Assembly: GCF_003028855.1 (NCBI RefSeq)
Contig: NZ_CP028324.1
Span: 3,720,001-3,784,000 of the forward strand
From: Pseudoduganella armeniaca
GTDB lineage: Bacteria; Pseudomonadota; Gammaproteobacteria; Burkholderiales; Burkholderiaceae_D
Reading direction: 5' to 3'
DNA: 64,000 nt
Shown: piece by piece, positions 23,830 through 32,726 of the stretch
Numbering within the stretch: the stretch's first letter is position 1
Layout: each line of letters opens with the position of its first letter
Program-made: the position numbers and the translations under genes
Notes under the pieces: model-generated
What the model was told of the DNA's origin: nothing
Database searches by the model: none
What the model saw: the letters and a program-made list of their open reading frames with translations, nothing else

Positions 23830-26784
23830 ATGATGACGATGGAGCGCAAGCCGCTGTCGGCGGCGGTGGCATTGGCCATGCTGGCCTTCGCGGGCGCGGC
23901 CCGCGCGCAGCTGGCAGCCGAGGCGGAGCCGATGCAGAAGGTGGAGGTAACGGGCATCCGCGCCTCGCTGGCCCGCTCGCTGAACGTGAAGCGCAACGCC
24001 ACGGCCAACGTGGAAGTGGTGACGGCCGAGGACGTGGGCAAGATGCCGGACAAGAACCTGGCCGATTCCTTGCAACGCCTGCCCGGCGTGGCCGTGCGCA
24101 CCGACTACGACGAGGCGGAAAAAGTGTCGATGCGCGGCACCAACCCGGACATGAGCCTGATCATCTTCAACGGCCATGCCGTCAGCACGGCCGACTGGTA
24201 CATCGTCGACCAGAACTCGTCGAGCCGCAGCACCAGCCTGTCCCTGGTGCCGTCCTCGGTGCTGAACCAGGCCATCGTCTACAAGACCGCGCAGGCGAAT
24301 ATCGTCGACGGCGGCCTGGCCGGCACCATCAACGTGACGACCAGGAAGCCGCTGGCGCAGAAGGAAAGGCTGTCCGGCGTCGTCAGCGCCGGCGTTAGCT
24401 ACGCCGACCTGCCCGGCAAGAGCGCGCCGGACGCCAACGCCAGCGTCAACTGGAAGAACGACGCCGGCACCCTCGGCCTGATCGTGCAGGGCTTCGCCGA
24501 GAAGCGCCACATCCGGCGCGATTCCGTGTCGCGGCTCGCCTATGGCGCATCGAGCGGCTGGGACGTCATCAACACCGGCACGATGCAGGGCATCACCGAC
24601 GCGTCGCTGGCCGGCACCGGCCTGACGGCCGCCGACTTGAACGGCGTGCGCATGCCCGGCTCGATGAGCGCCGAGTTCGTCGAGGGGGTGCGCGACCGCA
24701 AGGGCGGCATGTTCTCGCTGCAGTACAAGCCCAACGACCGGCTGGACGTAACGACCACCGGCTTCTATTCGAAGATGAAGGCGAATAACTACGGCCGCCT
24801 GACGTCCGGCGCCATGTACAGCATGCTGCTGGGTAAGGCCGACCCGCTGGGCGGCCTGGCGACCAATACCAGCGTGAACGGCCGTCAGGTCTTCGCCAGC
24901 ATCCGCAACCCCGTCATCGTCGACCAGACCACGCTGTACGGCCATCCGCTGCGCGTGCTGCAAAGCGCCGAAATCGTCTACCCGGACAGCACGCCGCCAC
25001 AATACATCGGCAATTCGGAAGCCTTCTACCGCGACGGCGCCACGGCCGAAAGTGCGTTCCTGGACCTGGACGCCAGCTGGCGCGCCAGCGACGACCTGCG
25101 CCTGAAACTGCTGGCCTCGACCACGCGCGGCGTCGGCAAGACGGCGCGCGACCAGGGCACCACCTGGGCGCGCTACGGCACCGGCGTGGCCTACCGGCTG
25201 GGTGACGTCGACGACGCGCCGTTCGTCCAATACTTCGGCGCCGGCGAGAATCGACCTGGCCTGAATCCGGACGGCAGCGGCTACACGATGGTGGCTCGCA
25301 CCGCGTCGTCCACCCGCACGGTGGACCGCGAAAGCAGCCTCCAACTCGACGCCGAATACCGCCTGGGCTGGCGCATGCTGACGACGTTCGAGACGGGGCT
25401 GCGCTACGCCGACCATCGCCGCCGCAACAACCGTACCGCGCCCGCCTTCCGTGCGCCCGCGCTCGGCACGGCGCCGGCCGGCTACGTGAGCTACCCGTCC
25501 GACTTCGGCAAGGACCTGGACGGCAAATTCGACAACACGGGCTTCTACTTCACGCCGCAGGCACTGAAGGACTATATCAACGCCTCGATCCGTGCCACCA
25601 CGCCCGAATTCGAACGCCGCGTCGTCAACGAGATCGACATGCGCGAGCGGCAGTCGGCGTTCTACGTGATGCAGAATTTCGACAGCGGGGCGTGGAGCGG
25701 CAACGTTGGCCTGCGCTTCGTGCGCACGCGCGTCAACGCGGACATCGTCGCGCCGCTGCCGGCCGGTGCCTGCCTGAAGACGGAGCCGGGCCAGCCGGCC
25801 GTGCCCTGCCCCGCCTACCCGGGCGCCATCACGACGGCAGGCGACGGCAGCACCTATTACGAGGGCGTGCCGTTCGATCCGAAGGCAGGCGTGGTGTATC
25901 TCAAGACCCCCAGCGACCGCAGCTTCGACAACTTCCTGCCCAGCCTGAACCTGCGCTATGAACCAAGGCCCGACATGGTGGCCCGCTTCGGCGCCAGCCG
26001 CACCATCGGCCGGCAGAACTACAACGTGCTGGGCTCCGGCTACGGCACGCCCGGCTGCAACGCCAGCGGCTGCACGGTGACGGGGCCGAATCCCGGCCTG
26101 AAGCCGCTGACCTCCGACAACGTCGACCTGTCCTGGTCGTGGTACTTCGCGCCCCGCTCGGTGCTGACACTCGACCTGTTCCACTCGTCCATCGATGGTT
26201 ACGTCAAGACCGGCACCGTCACGCAGGGCGAGACGGTGCAATTGGTGGACCCGCGCGACAACACGGTCAAGACCTTCTTCGTCAACACCTCATCGCAGCA
26301 GGGCGCGCGCATCAAGGGCATCGAAGTGGCGTTCGAGCGGCCGCTGTGGGGCAGCTTCGGCATCACCTCCAACGTCAGCCGTGCCAAGACGAAGGTGGAC
26401 GACGGCCGGCCGATGGTGGGCGCGTCGGAATGGGCCGGCAACCTGGGCGGCTACTTCGAGAACGAGCGCCTGAGCGCGCGACTGGTGTGGAACTACCGGG
26501 GCAAATACGTCAGCAGCACCACCGCGCCCGCCCCGACCGCCAACAGCCAGGGCCAGAGCGTCATCAACGGCGTGGCGATGCCGACGGCGCCGACGATCGC
26601 CAAGGGCGTGGCCACGCTGGCCGCCTCCGTCAACTACACGATCCGGCCCGGGCTGGTGGTCGCCGTCGATGCCACCAACCTGACCAACACCAAGCGCGCG
26701 CAGTACCGCTACAGCGAGGCGGAGCAGCAGAAGCTGGACGTGTCGGGGCGGCAGGTGTATGTCAACGTCAAGTACCGCTTCTGA
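23830..26784 (+). CDS. TonB-dependent outer-membrane receptor (TIGR01782-like)
   Basis: This 984-residue protein has a signal peptide ending at ARAQ, then a plug domain (about 40-180; VVTAEDVGKMPDKNLADSLQ RLPGV), and a long C-terminal beta-barrel ending in NVKYRF with the final Phe. The plug and the motif GLAGTINVTTRKPL are typical of the large receptors common in Xanthomonas, Caulobacter and Massilia, often linked to carbohydrate uptake. Substrate is unknown and no sugar-use cluster is next to it. I chose the ATG at 23830 because GGAGAGAAG precedes it and the signal peptide begins there, although the frame is open from 23668. The divergent DUF1460 gene starts 171 bp away. Confidence 0.9.
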   Translation: MMTMERKPLSAAVALAMLAFAGAARAQLAAEAEPMQKVEVTGIRASLARSLNVKRNATANVEVVTAEDVGKMPDKNLADSLQRLPGVAVRTDYDEAEKVSMRGTNPDMSLIIFNGHAVSTADWYIVDQNSSSRSTSLSLVPSSVLNQAIVYKTAQANIVDGGLAGTINVTTRKPLAQKERLSGVVSAGVSYADLPGKSAPDANASVNWKNDAGTLGLIVQGFAEKRHIRRDSVSRLAYGASSGWDVINTGTMQGITDASLAGTGLTAADLNGVRMPGSMSAEFVEGVRDRKGGMFSLQYKPNDRLDVTTTGFYSKMKANNYGRLTSGAMYSMLLGKADPLGGLATNTSVNGRQVFASIRNPVIVDQTTLYGHPLRVLQSAEIVYPDSTPPQYIGNSEAFYRDGATAESAFLDLDASWRASDDLRLKLLASTTRGVGKTARDQGTTWARYGTGVAYRLGDVDDAPFVQYFGAGENRPGLNPDGSGYTMVARTASSTRTVDRESSLQLDAEYRLGWRMLTTFETGLRYADHRRRNNRTAPAFRAPALGTAPAGYVSYPSDFGKDLDGKFDNTGFYFTPQALKDYINASIRATTPEFERRVVNEIDMRERQSAFYVMQNFDSGAWSGNVGLRFVRTRVNADIVAPLPAGACLKTEPGQPAVPCPAYPGAITTAGDGSTYYEGVPFDPKAGVVYLKTPSDRSFDNFLPSLNLRYEPRPDMVARFGASRTIGRQNYNVLGSGYGTPGCNASGCTVTGPNPGLKPLTSDNVDLSWSWYFAPRSVLTLDLFHSSIDGYVKTGTVTQGETVQLVDPRDNTVKTFFVNTSSQQGARIKGIEVAFERPLWGSFGITSNVSRAKTKVDDGRPMVGASEWAGNLGGYFENERLSARLVWNYRGKYVSSTTAPAPTANSQGQSVINGVAMPTAPTIAKGVATLAASVNYTIRPGLVVAVDATNLTNTKRAQYRYSEAEQQKLDVSGRQVYVNVKYRF

Positions 26785-26802
26785 GCTGCCTGCCACCAGA
26801 AG

Positions 26803-27717
26803 TCACGCCAACCCCAACGCGATGCGCCTGAACTGCCGCTCCTCCACCGGCAAATGCTTGCACTTGACCCCACCCGGCTGGTCCTTGCCGTCGTCCGACA
26901 GGATGTGCAAGGTCCCGGCCGGATCGAAGAACAGGGCCTCGGGATTGAGCCCGGCCAGTTGCGGCACGTCCAGCCGTTGCGGCGGTTCGCCAGCCACGCC
27001 CGACCAGCGATAGACGGCAAACTGCTTGCCCTTGCCCGGCGGCCCGGCCACCACGTAATAGCTGTCGCCATGCCGCTCGATGCTGCGAATGCCCTGCCCG
27101 CCCAGGTCCAGCGTCGCGTGTGGGCCGAAACGCGCCGGCTTCCCGGCCACGACCTCGGCCGGATTCTCCAATATCAGCAACAAGGCGCCGTCGGCCGGTA
27201 CGGGATTGCGCAAGCCGATCAGCAGGTGGCCCTCTGGTGTATCCGCCAGTCCCTCGATACTGAGTCCGCCCGGGTCCTTCGGCGCCTGCCCGGCCGCGCC
27301 CAGCAGGTCGTACAGCTGCTGCGCCGGCGTGCCCGCCAGGTCGTCCAGCAGGCGCCGGCACGGCTGGCCCTGCGGCACCAGTAGCCGCTCGCCCGGTCCG
27401 CCGCGGCGGGTGGCGAACAGCACGCGCCGGCCCGGCGCGGGCTTGCCGTCGCCGTCCGCGCCATGGGAGCCGATCCAGTAGATCGTGTCACCGACCAGCG
27501 CGCCGCCCTCCAGGTCCGCCTCCTCCTTCCCGCCCAGGAAGGCGTGCAGGTCGATGTCCTCGCCTTCCAGCGGCAGGCCCGGCGCGTCGAAGCGGTACAC
27601 CTTCAGCACGCTGACCTCGTCATCGGCGACGACGAAGCGCTCCGCATCGAGCGCGATCGCGGCGGAGGCATTGCAGAGGCCGCGGTAGACGTGCGGCTCG
27701 ATGGCGGTGAACTTCAT
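26803..27717 (-). CDS. DUF3616 domain protein
   Basis: This 304-residue protein has repeated short blocks (DLEGGALVGDTIYWIGSHGA, GLSIEGLADTPEGHLLIGLR, GQGIRSIERHGDSYYVVAGP) that read like blades of a beta-propeller, as expected for DUF3616. There is no signal peptide, so it is probably cytosolic. Function is unknown in the family. It converges with the TonB receptor gene with an 18-bp gap, and the nnrS gene lies 65 bp upstream in the same direction. Confidence 0.8.
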   Translation of the reverse strand: MKFTAIEPHVYRGLCNASAAIALDAERFVVADDEVSVLKVYRFDAPGLPLEGEDIDLHAFLGGKEEADLEGGALVGDTIYWIGSHGADGDGKPAPGRRVLFATRRGGPGERLLVPQGQPCRRLLDDLAGTPAQQLYDLLGAAGQAPKDPGGLSIEGLADTPEGHLLIGLRNPVPADGALLLILENPAEVVAGKPARFGPHATLDLGGQGIRSIERHGDSYYVVAGPPGKGKQFAVYRWSGVAGEPPQRLDVPQLAGLNPEALFFDPAGTLHILSDDGKDQPGGVKCKHLPVEERQFRRIALGLA

Positions 27718-27782
27718 TGCTGGCTCCCTGGTTGTGCTTTACACAAGATAGCAGAGGATCGGGCCCGCCGCCAGCGCCGCAC

Positions 27783-28967
27783 TCAGCCTTCCTTGCCGTC
27801 GATACGGGGCCGGGCCAGGCGGCCGGCATAGGCGACCACGAACAGTGCGAACGCCACCGTCCACGCGCTGGCGGCCAGCAGCATGGCGCCGTCGCGCAGT
27901 GCTCCGCTATCGAGCGCTGCCGTCAAGCGCGCCACGGCGGCCAGCTGGATCGCCACGAACATGCACACCTCGGCGCTGCCGGCCTTCAGCGGCCGGCCGG
28001 TATGGCCCAGCGAGGTACGGCACATCATGCCGATGATCAGGCCCGCCATCGAGCCCACTGTCAACGCGTGGAACGCGGCGCTGGCGGGCGTGTGGCCCAG
28101 CGCGGCCATGGCCAGCAGCAGGAAGCCGACGCCGATCCACGCATACGACAGGTGCAGGATCCACAGCAGCGGCACCTTCAGGGTACGCTGCGGCTGCCAG
28201 CCGGCCAGACGCCACAGGGTCAGCACGCCGGCCGTCGCGCACAGGGGCGCCGACAGCCACGCCGGAGCACCGGCGACCCAGGCGATGCCGGCGGCGACGG
28301 TCGCCAGCAGGCCGGCCTTGTCCAGCTTCGGCCGCACGGCCGGATTGCTGCCCGGTGCGCCGTTGCGGGTGAACATCGGCAGCACGCGCACGCCGATCAC
28401 GGCTTCCATCAGCACGATGACGAAGATAGCGCCCTGGGCCGGCAGCAGCGGCGACCAAGCCGCCCAGCCCAGCGCGGCGGCATGGTGCGCCACGTTGGCC
28501 GTCGCCAGCAGGAGCAGCAGGAACACCAGGAAGTAATTGCGCTTGTTGCCGGCCTGGCGCATCACGCGCCACAGCGGCCAGGCGGCCAGCGGCAGGAACA
28601 GGCTGTCCACCAGGGCCGCCCACGGGCCGGCGTCCACCAGCATGGCGACGCGCCCGGCCAGCCACAGCGCGGCCAGCAGGGCCAGCGGCGTGCCACGCGG
28701 GGTCCACAGATTGGTCCAGTTGCGTCCCGCCGTGTACAGGAAGCCGACGACCACGGCGATGGCCATGCCGAACACCATCTCGTGCAGGTGCCACAGCAGG
28801 CCGACGGCGGGCAGGCGCAACGCGCCGTAGTAGGACGCCATCCACAGCGGTACGGCCAGCGCGGCAAAGGCGGCGGCCAGCAGATAGAACGGCCGGAAGC
28901 CCAGCCGCCACAGGCCGGCGCCCTCGGCCTGGGCGGGGGATGGATCGTCGATGGTCAGCAGCGTCAT
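27783..28967 (-). CDS. nnrS: NnrS family membrane protein
   Basis: This 394-residue, about twelve-helix inner-membrane protein starts at the ATG at 28965-28967, with AAGGAGACC just upstream. The stretches LGFRPFYLLAA, LLWHLHEMVFG and the His-rich NVAHHAAALG, together with FHALTVGSMAGLIIGMMCR, are characteristic of NnrS, a haem- and copper-containing protein linked to nitric-oxide stress in denitrifiers. The location beside the nar/nor/nir genes agrees. It is divergent from a small HMA-like gene. The gap contains CAATCTGGATCATG (29036-29049), a weak match to the Dnr/FNR-like boxes seen before norB and nirK. Confidence 0.88.
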   Translation of the reverse strand: MTLLTIDDPSPAQAEGAGLWRLGFRPFYLLAAAFAALAVPLWMASYYGALRLPAVGLLWHLHEMVFGMAIAVVVGFLYTAGRNWTNLWTPRGTPLALLAALWLAGRVAMLVDAGPWAALVDSLFLPLAAWPLWRVMRQAGNKRNYFLVFLLLLLATANVAHHAAALGWAAWSPLLPAQGAIFVIVLMEAVIGVRVLPMFTRNGAPGSNPAVRPKLDKAGLLATVAAGIAWVAGAPAWLSAPLCATAGVLTLWRLAGWQPQRTLKVPLLWILHLSYAWIGVGFLLLAMAALGHTPASAAFHALTVGSMAGLIIGMMCRTSLGHTGRPLKAGSAEVCMFVAIQLAAVARLTAALDSGALRDGAMLLAASAWTVAFALFVVAYAGRLARPRIDGKEG

Positions 28968-29148
28968 GATGGTCTCCTTGAACTCGGCTCGATTGTCGCG
29001 CCGCCGCTGCCGGCCGCCAACGGCGGCACGGAAAAAGACAATCTGGATCATGCTTTTCGCAGGTGGCAGGCGCCATCGTTGGACAGCGCGGCGGCGGCGG
29101 CTCTACGCTGGAGTCCTCGATCAACGCAACAACGTCAAGGAAAACACC

Positions 29149-29403
29149 ATGCAGACCACGATGCTCAAACTCGCCGGCATTCCCGACGACAGCGCCACCC
29201 GCACCATCGCCGACGTGCTCAGCGCCGCCCCGGGCGTGCTGGCGGCCCGGCTGTCGACGGCCGGCGCCAGCGTCGCCATCGACTACGAATCGCCGCAGAC
29301 CTCACCCGAGCGGCTGCGCGCCGCGCTGGCGCAGGCCGGCGTCGCCAGCGAGGTGCGCGAAGCCCCTGCTACTGCTTGCTGTGGCGGCTGCTGCGGCGGT
29401 TGA
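29149..29403 (+). CDS. Small HMA-like protein with Cys-rich tail
   Basis: This 84-residue protein starts at the ATG at 29149. The first 65 residues look like a ferredoxin-like HMA fold (LKLAGIPDDSATRTIADVLS, APGVLAARLS, SPERLRAALAQAGV) but lack the usual CxxC in the first loop. Instead the C-terminus carries CCGGCCGG, which could bind copper or another metal. It is divergent from nnrS, itself a copper/haem protein, so a role in metal supply or protection is possible (inference). The ribosome site is weak (AAGG). A long inverted repeat begins 28 bp after its stop. Confidence 0.65.
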   Translation: MQTTMLKLAGIPDDSATRTIADVLSAAPGVLAARLSTAGASVAIDYESPQTSPERLRAALAQAGVASEVREAPATACCGGCCGG

Positions 29404-29430
29404 CGGTTCGACGGCGCTGGCAAAACCCCG

Positions 29431-29485
29431 CGGTGACAGGCACCTGCCAGCACGTCGGAGACGCGCTGGCAGGTGCCTGTCACCG
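29431..29485. repeat. Intergenic inverted repeat, 21-bp perfect arms
   Basis: The left arm 29431-29451 (CGGTGACAGGCACCTGCCAGC) is the exact reverse complement of the right arm 29465-29485; pairing continues inward with one mismatch. It lies between the convergent HMA-like and GFA genes and could form a strong hairpin ending both transcripts, though there is no T-tract. Its GTGACAGGCACCT core is nearly the same as that of the repeat at 41843-41897. Confidence 0.85.
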
Positions 29486-29498
29486 TAGGTTCATCCGC

Positions 29499-29894
29499 TC
29501 AGTCGTAGTGCTCGGCGCCGGCCGGCACCACCACCCAGCCATGCTTCCGGCTCTCGTAGACCGACACGGTCGGCGCGGGAAACCCCGGATCGGCGAACGC
29601 GCCCACGGGTATCGCCACGAACTCCGGCAGGTCATTGATTTCGTAATACACCGTCGCGCCGCAAGCAGGACAAAAGTGGAACGTGGCGGACGTGCCTTCG
29701 TCGCCGGTACGGGTGTAGCGGGTCGACTGGCCCGCCAGGGACACGTCGGCGCGACGGTACCTGGCCTGCTGGGCGAACACGCTGCCGCTACGGCGCTGGC
29801 ACGCCAGGCAGTGGCAGATCGAATTGCGTACGGGCTCGCCGCTGACCTGGGCGGTCAGCTGGCCACAGCTGCAGGATGCTTGTCGGATAACCAT
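29499..29894 (-). CDS. GFA/CENP-V family zinc protein
   Basis: This 131-residue protein contains the zinc-binding pattern of the GFA family: CSCGQL near the start, CHCLACQRRSG, then CPACGATVYYE. Named members were called glutathione-dependent formaldehyde-activating enzymes, but that activity is disputed, so only the fold is assigned. The ATG at 29892-29894 has GGAGG upstream. It lies 49 bp downstream of narL on the same strand and may be at the end of that transcript. Confidence 0.85.
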   Translation of the reverse strand: MVIRQASCSCGQLTAQVSGEPVRNSICHCLACQRRSGSVFAQQARYRRADVSLAGQSTRYTRTGDEGTSATFHFCPACGATVYYEINDLPEFVAIPVGAFADPGFPAPTVSVYESRKHGWVVVPAGAEHYD

Positions 29895-29943
29895 TTGCGA
29901 CCTCCAATGAATCATGGCGGCATTGGCAAACCGCCGCCGACGC

Positions 29944-30612
29944 CTATCCCTGCTGCGCGCGCCGGTGCTCCACCGCGAACACGGCCGCCTGCACGCGGCT
30001 GGACAGGTTCAATTTCTTCAGCACATTCTGCACGTGGATCTTGACGGTGCTTTCCGACAGGTCCAGCGAACGGGCAATCACCTTGTTGCTCTCGCCCCGC
30101 GCCAGGCAGTCGAGGATTTCCTTCTCGCGCGGCGTCAGGCGATCCAGGTCGGAGGCCGGTTCCGCCGGCCGCGTGCCGGCCTGCAGCTGCGCCACCAGCT
30201 TGCTCGTCATGGCCTCGGCCACCACCGTCTCGCCGGCGGCGGCGCGGCGCACGGCGCGGGTCAGGTAGTCGGTGTCGATATTCTTCAGCAGGTAGCCGCT
30301 GGCGCCGGCCTTCAGTGCCGCCGCCAGGTCCTGCGCGTCTTCCGATACCGTCAGCATGACGATGGCGCTGTCCGGGCAGTCCTGCAGCAAGAGCTGCAAG
30401 GTCTCCAGTCCCGACATGCCGGGCATGTTCAGGTCCAGCAGCACCACTTGCGGCTTGAGCTGCTTGGCGCGCTTGATGCCCTCGACGCCGTCGGCAGCCT
30501 CGCCCACCACGTCGAACTCCGGGTGGCGCTGCAGCAGCGAGCGGATGCCGCTGCGGAACAGCGTGTGGTCGTCGATCAGCAGCACGCTGATCGGCTGGTT
30601 GCTTTCTTCCAT
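29944..30612 (-). CDS. narL: Nitrate/nitrite response regulator NarL
   Basis: This 222-residue regulator has a receiver domain (about 7-120; VLLIDDHTLF, phospho-Asp in VVLLDLNMPGMSG, Lys in GYLLKNID) and a LuxR-type HTH (about 155-215; LTPREKEILDCLARGESNKV, SLDLSESTVKIHVQNVLKKL). It follows narX by 19 bp on the same strand, so it is the partner regulator. I prefer the ATG at 30610-30612 because AAGGAG is 8 nt upstream; a second ATG at 30616-30618 is too close to that site. A shared dyad upstream of narG and narK1 is a candidate binding site. Confidence 0.92.
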   Translation of the reverse strand: MEESNQPISVLLIDDHTLFRSGIRSLLQRHPEFDVVGEAADGVEGIKRAKQLKPQVVLLDLNMPGMSGLETLQLLLQDCPDSAIVMLTVSEDAQDLAAALKAGASGYLLKNIDTDYLTRAVRRAAAGETVVAEAMTSKLVAQLQAGTRPAEPASDLDRLTPREKEILDCLARGESNKVIARSLDLSESTVKIHVQNVLKKLNLSSRVQAAVFAVEHRRAQQG

Positions 30613-30631
30613 GGTCATTCTCCTTGTTCTG

Positions 30632-32620
30632 TTACGCGGCGCGCCGCAGTTCGCGCGGCAATTGCACCAGTACCGTGGTGCCGGCGCCAGGGGCCGACTG
30701 GACTTCCAGCGTGGCCGAGATACGCTGCGCGCGCTCGCGCATGATGTGGATGCCCACGTGGTGTTCGCCGCGTTGCGCCAGGCCGGCCACGTCGAAGCCG
30801 TGGCCATCGTCCTCGATCGACAGCGTGAAGTCCTGCGCATCGCGCAACGTCACCTGCACGCTGCGCGCGCCGGCATGCTTGCGCACGTTCGACAGCGCTT
30901 CCTGCACGATGAACAGCAGCTGCAACTGCTGCTCGCGCGGGAACGGCGCGCCGTCCAGGTCGGCCTTCAGTTCCACCGAGATGCCGGCCTGGCGCTCGAA
31001 TTTGTCGATGGTGGTCTGCAGCGAGTGGACCAGGCTGTCCTCGACCAGGCGGGTGCGGAAGTTCAGCAGCAGTTCGCGCACGTCCTCGTAGCTTTCCTGC
31101 ACGCCGGCGCGCAGCGCGGGCACGATGTCGGCGACCTCGTCCAGCTTGTTGGCGCGCACCGACTGCTCCAGCATCTGCACCTGCAGGTTGAGGAAGTTCA
31201 GGCCCTGGGCGATGCTGTCGTGCAGGCCCTGGGCCACCAGGTTGCGCTCTTCCGAAATCGCCATCTCGCGTTCGCGCGCGCCCAGGCGCAGGTTCTCGAT
31301 GGCGGTGCCGAGCAGCTGGCCCAGCGTCTCGAGCAGCGCCTGTTCCTGCGCCGTGAAGGTGCGCGCCTTGCGGAAGTGCAGGTTGAACATGCCCAGGTGC
31401 TGCTGGTGCGCGTAGATGTGGAACATCGACACGGTCTCGTAGCCCTCACGCCGGCACTCCAGTTCGGCGCCACGCGGCATCTGGCGCAGGTCGTGCACGA
31501 TCGTGATCTTCTTCTGCACCGATTCGCCGCACAGGCAGTCGCCCACCTTCATGCAGTGCTCGGCCTCGACCAATTGTGGCGACAGGCCATGGTGCACCAG
31601 CATGTGCAGGTTGCCGCGCTCGGGATCGAGGATGCGCACGGAACCGCCGTCGGCGCCGAAGTAGTCGGACAGCCGGCGCAGGAAGCCCTGGCACATCTCC
31701 TCGGCGGGCTGGGGGCGCTGCAGGAACGCCGCACTGTCGTACAACAGCGCCAGTTCGCGATTCTGCGCCGCCAGCGCGGCGGTCTTCGATTCCACCAGCT
31801 GTTCCAGGTTGGCGTACACGCCCTGCAGCCGGTCGGCCATCTGGTTGAAGCCCTGCGCCAGCTCGCCGAATTCGTCGCTGCGGTCAGATGGCAGGCGCAC
31901 CTCGAAATCGCGCTCGCGCATGCGCGCCATGCCGCCCTGCAGCGACGTGACGGGAGCGATGATCAGGTTGAACAGCAAATAGATGATGCTGACGGTGCCG
32001 GCGGTGGCGAACGCCAGCAGCAACAGCTGCGAACCGCGCAGCCAGAAGGTGCGCGTTTCGCTGTCCTCCTCGATCTGCTGCACCAGGCGCGCGACGTCGG
32101 TGACGAACACCTCCGCGTCGCGCTGGAAGGCCCAGGCCCGTTCACGGTCGATCGCGGGCCGCGCCAGCAGGGCCAGCGCTTCCGGGCGCAGGCGCGTGGC
32201 CCAGTGCTCGGTGACGCGCTCGAAGGCCTGCCGGATCGGTGGCGACGGCGGCAGGAACAGCGGGCGCTGCGGATCGCCGTGGCGCAGCTGCGCCAAGGTG
32301 TCGTCCAGCACGCCGAGCTGGCGGCGCGCATCGGCCGCCGCCACGTCGCGCCTGGCCGGTTCGGCCATGCCGGCGATTGCAAGACTCAGGCGAAAACTCG
32401 TCATGCGCAGGCTGCCCGCGACGTTGATGGCGGCCGAGCTGCCCTCGAGTTGCCAGGACAGGTACAGCGTCGCGCCGATCACCGACAGCGCCATGATCAA
32501 GAAGCCCAGCAGGCTACCGACGATCTTGGTGGACAGCTTGCGCCAGGCGGGATCGTGGGCAACGCGCAGCAGCGCGCTGTGGGACCGGGCTGCTGCGGCT
32601 GTGGTTGTCTGGGTGTTCAT
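30632..32620 (-). CDS. narX: Nitrate/nitrite sensor histidine kinase NarX
   Basis: This 662-residue inner-membrane kinase has helix 1 at about 32-55. A periplasmic sensor follows, with the NarX/NarQ P-box (AAINVAGSLRMTSFRL, about 62-78), then helix 2 (about 200-225), HAMP, a GAF-like central region with several Cys residues (about 300-420), and a HisKA_3/HATPase output. The phospho-His is in NLVAQGLHDSIAQGL, and ATP-binding motifs are ALSNVRKHAG and EDDGHGFD. Nitrate and nitrite binding at the P-box is established for the family. It lies in the same direction as moaA upstream and narL downstream. Confidence 0.93.
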   Translation of the reverse strand: MNTQTTTAAAARSHSALLRVAHDPAWRKLSTKIVGSLLGFLIMALSVIGATLYLSWQLEGSSAAINVAGSLRMTSFRLSLAIAGMAEPARRDVAAADARRQLGVLDDTLAQLRHGDPQRPLFLPPSPPIRQAFERVTEHWATRLRPEALALLARPAIDRERAWAFQRDAEVFVTDVARLVQQIEEDSETRTFWLRGSQLLLLAFATAGTVSIIYLLFNLIIAPVTSLQGGMARMRERDFEVRLPSDRSDEFGELAQGFNQMADRLQGVYANLEQLVESKTAALAAQNRELALLYDSAAFLQRPQPAEEMCQGFLRRLSDYFGADGGSVRILDPERGNLHMLVHHGLSPQLVEAEHCMKVGDCLCGESVQKKITIVHDLRQMPRGAELECRREGYETVSMFHIYAHQQHLGMFNLHFRKARTFTAQEQALLETLGQLLGTAIENLRLGAREREMAISEERNLVAQGLHDSIAQGLNFLNLQVQMLEQSVRANKLDEVADIVPALRAGVQESYEDVRELLLNFRTRLVEDSLVHSLQTTIDKFERQAGISVELKADLDGAPFPREQQLQLLFIVQEALSNVRKHAGARSVQVTLRDAQDFTLSIEDDGHGFDVAGLAQRGEHHVGIHIMRERAQRISATLEVQSAPGAGTTVLVQLPRELRRAA

Positions 32621-32672
32621 AGTTCCTCGGCAAGGCCGTACGATGTTTCAGTATACCGCCCACCGCCGGGCC

Positions 32673-32723
32673 CGTGTCCCGTTTTGGTGCGCGTTTTGGT
32701 GCACTTCACCGTGGTGGGACACG
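32673..32723. repeat. Short inverted repeat with internal direct repeat, narX-moaA gap
   Basis: CGTGTCCC (32673-32680) pairs with GGGACACG (32716-32723). Between the arms the 10-mer GTTTTGGTGC occurs twice (starting 32681 and 32693). The site fills most of the 106-bp gap between moaA and narX. It shares the GGGACA core with other intergenic repeats in this window. A regulatory role is not established. Confidence 0.5.
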
Positions 32724-32726
32724 AAC

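Noticed and set aside
23782..26241. Minus-strand open frame of about 820 codons opposite the TonB receptor
   Set aside because: Low-complexity His/Gln/Val/Gly composition without motifs; the receptor on the other strand is clearly real.
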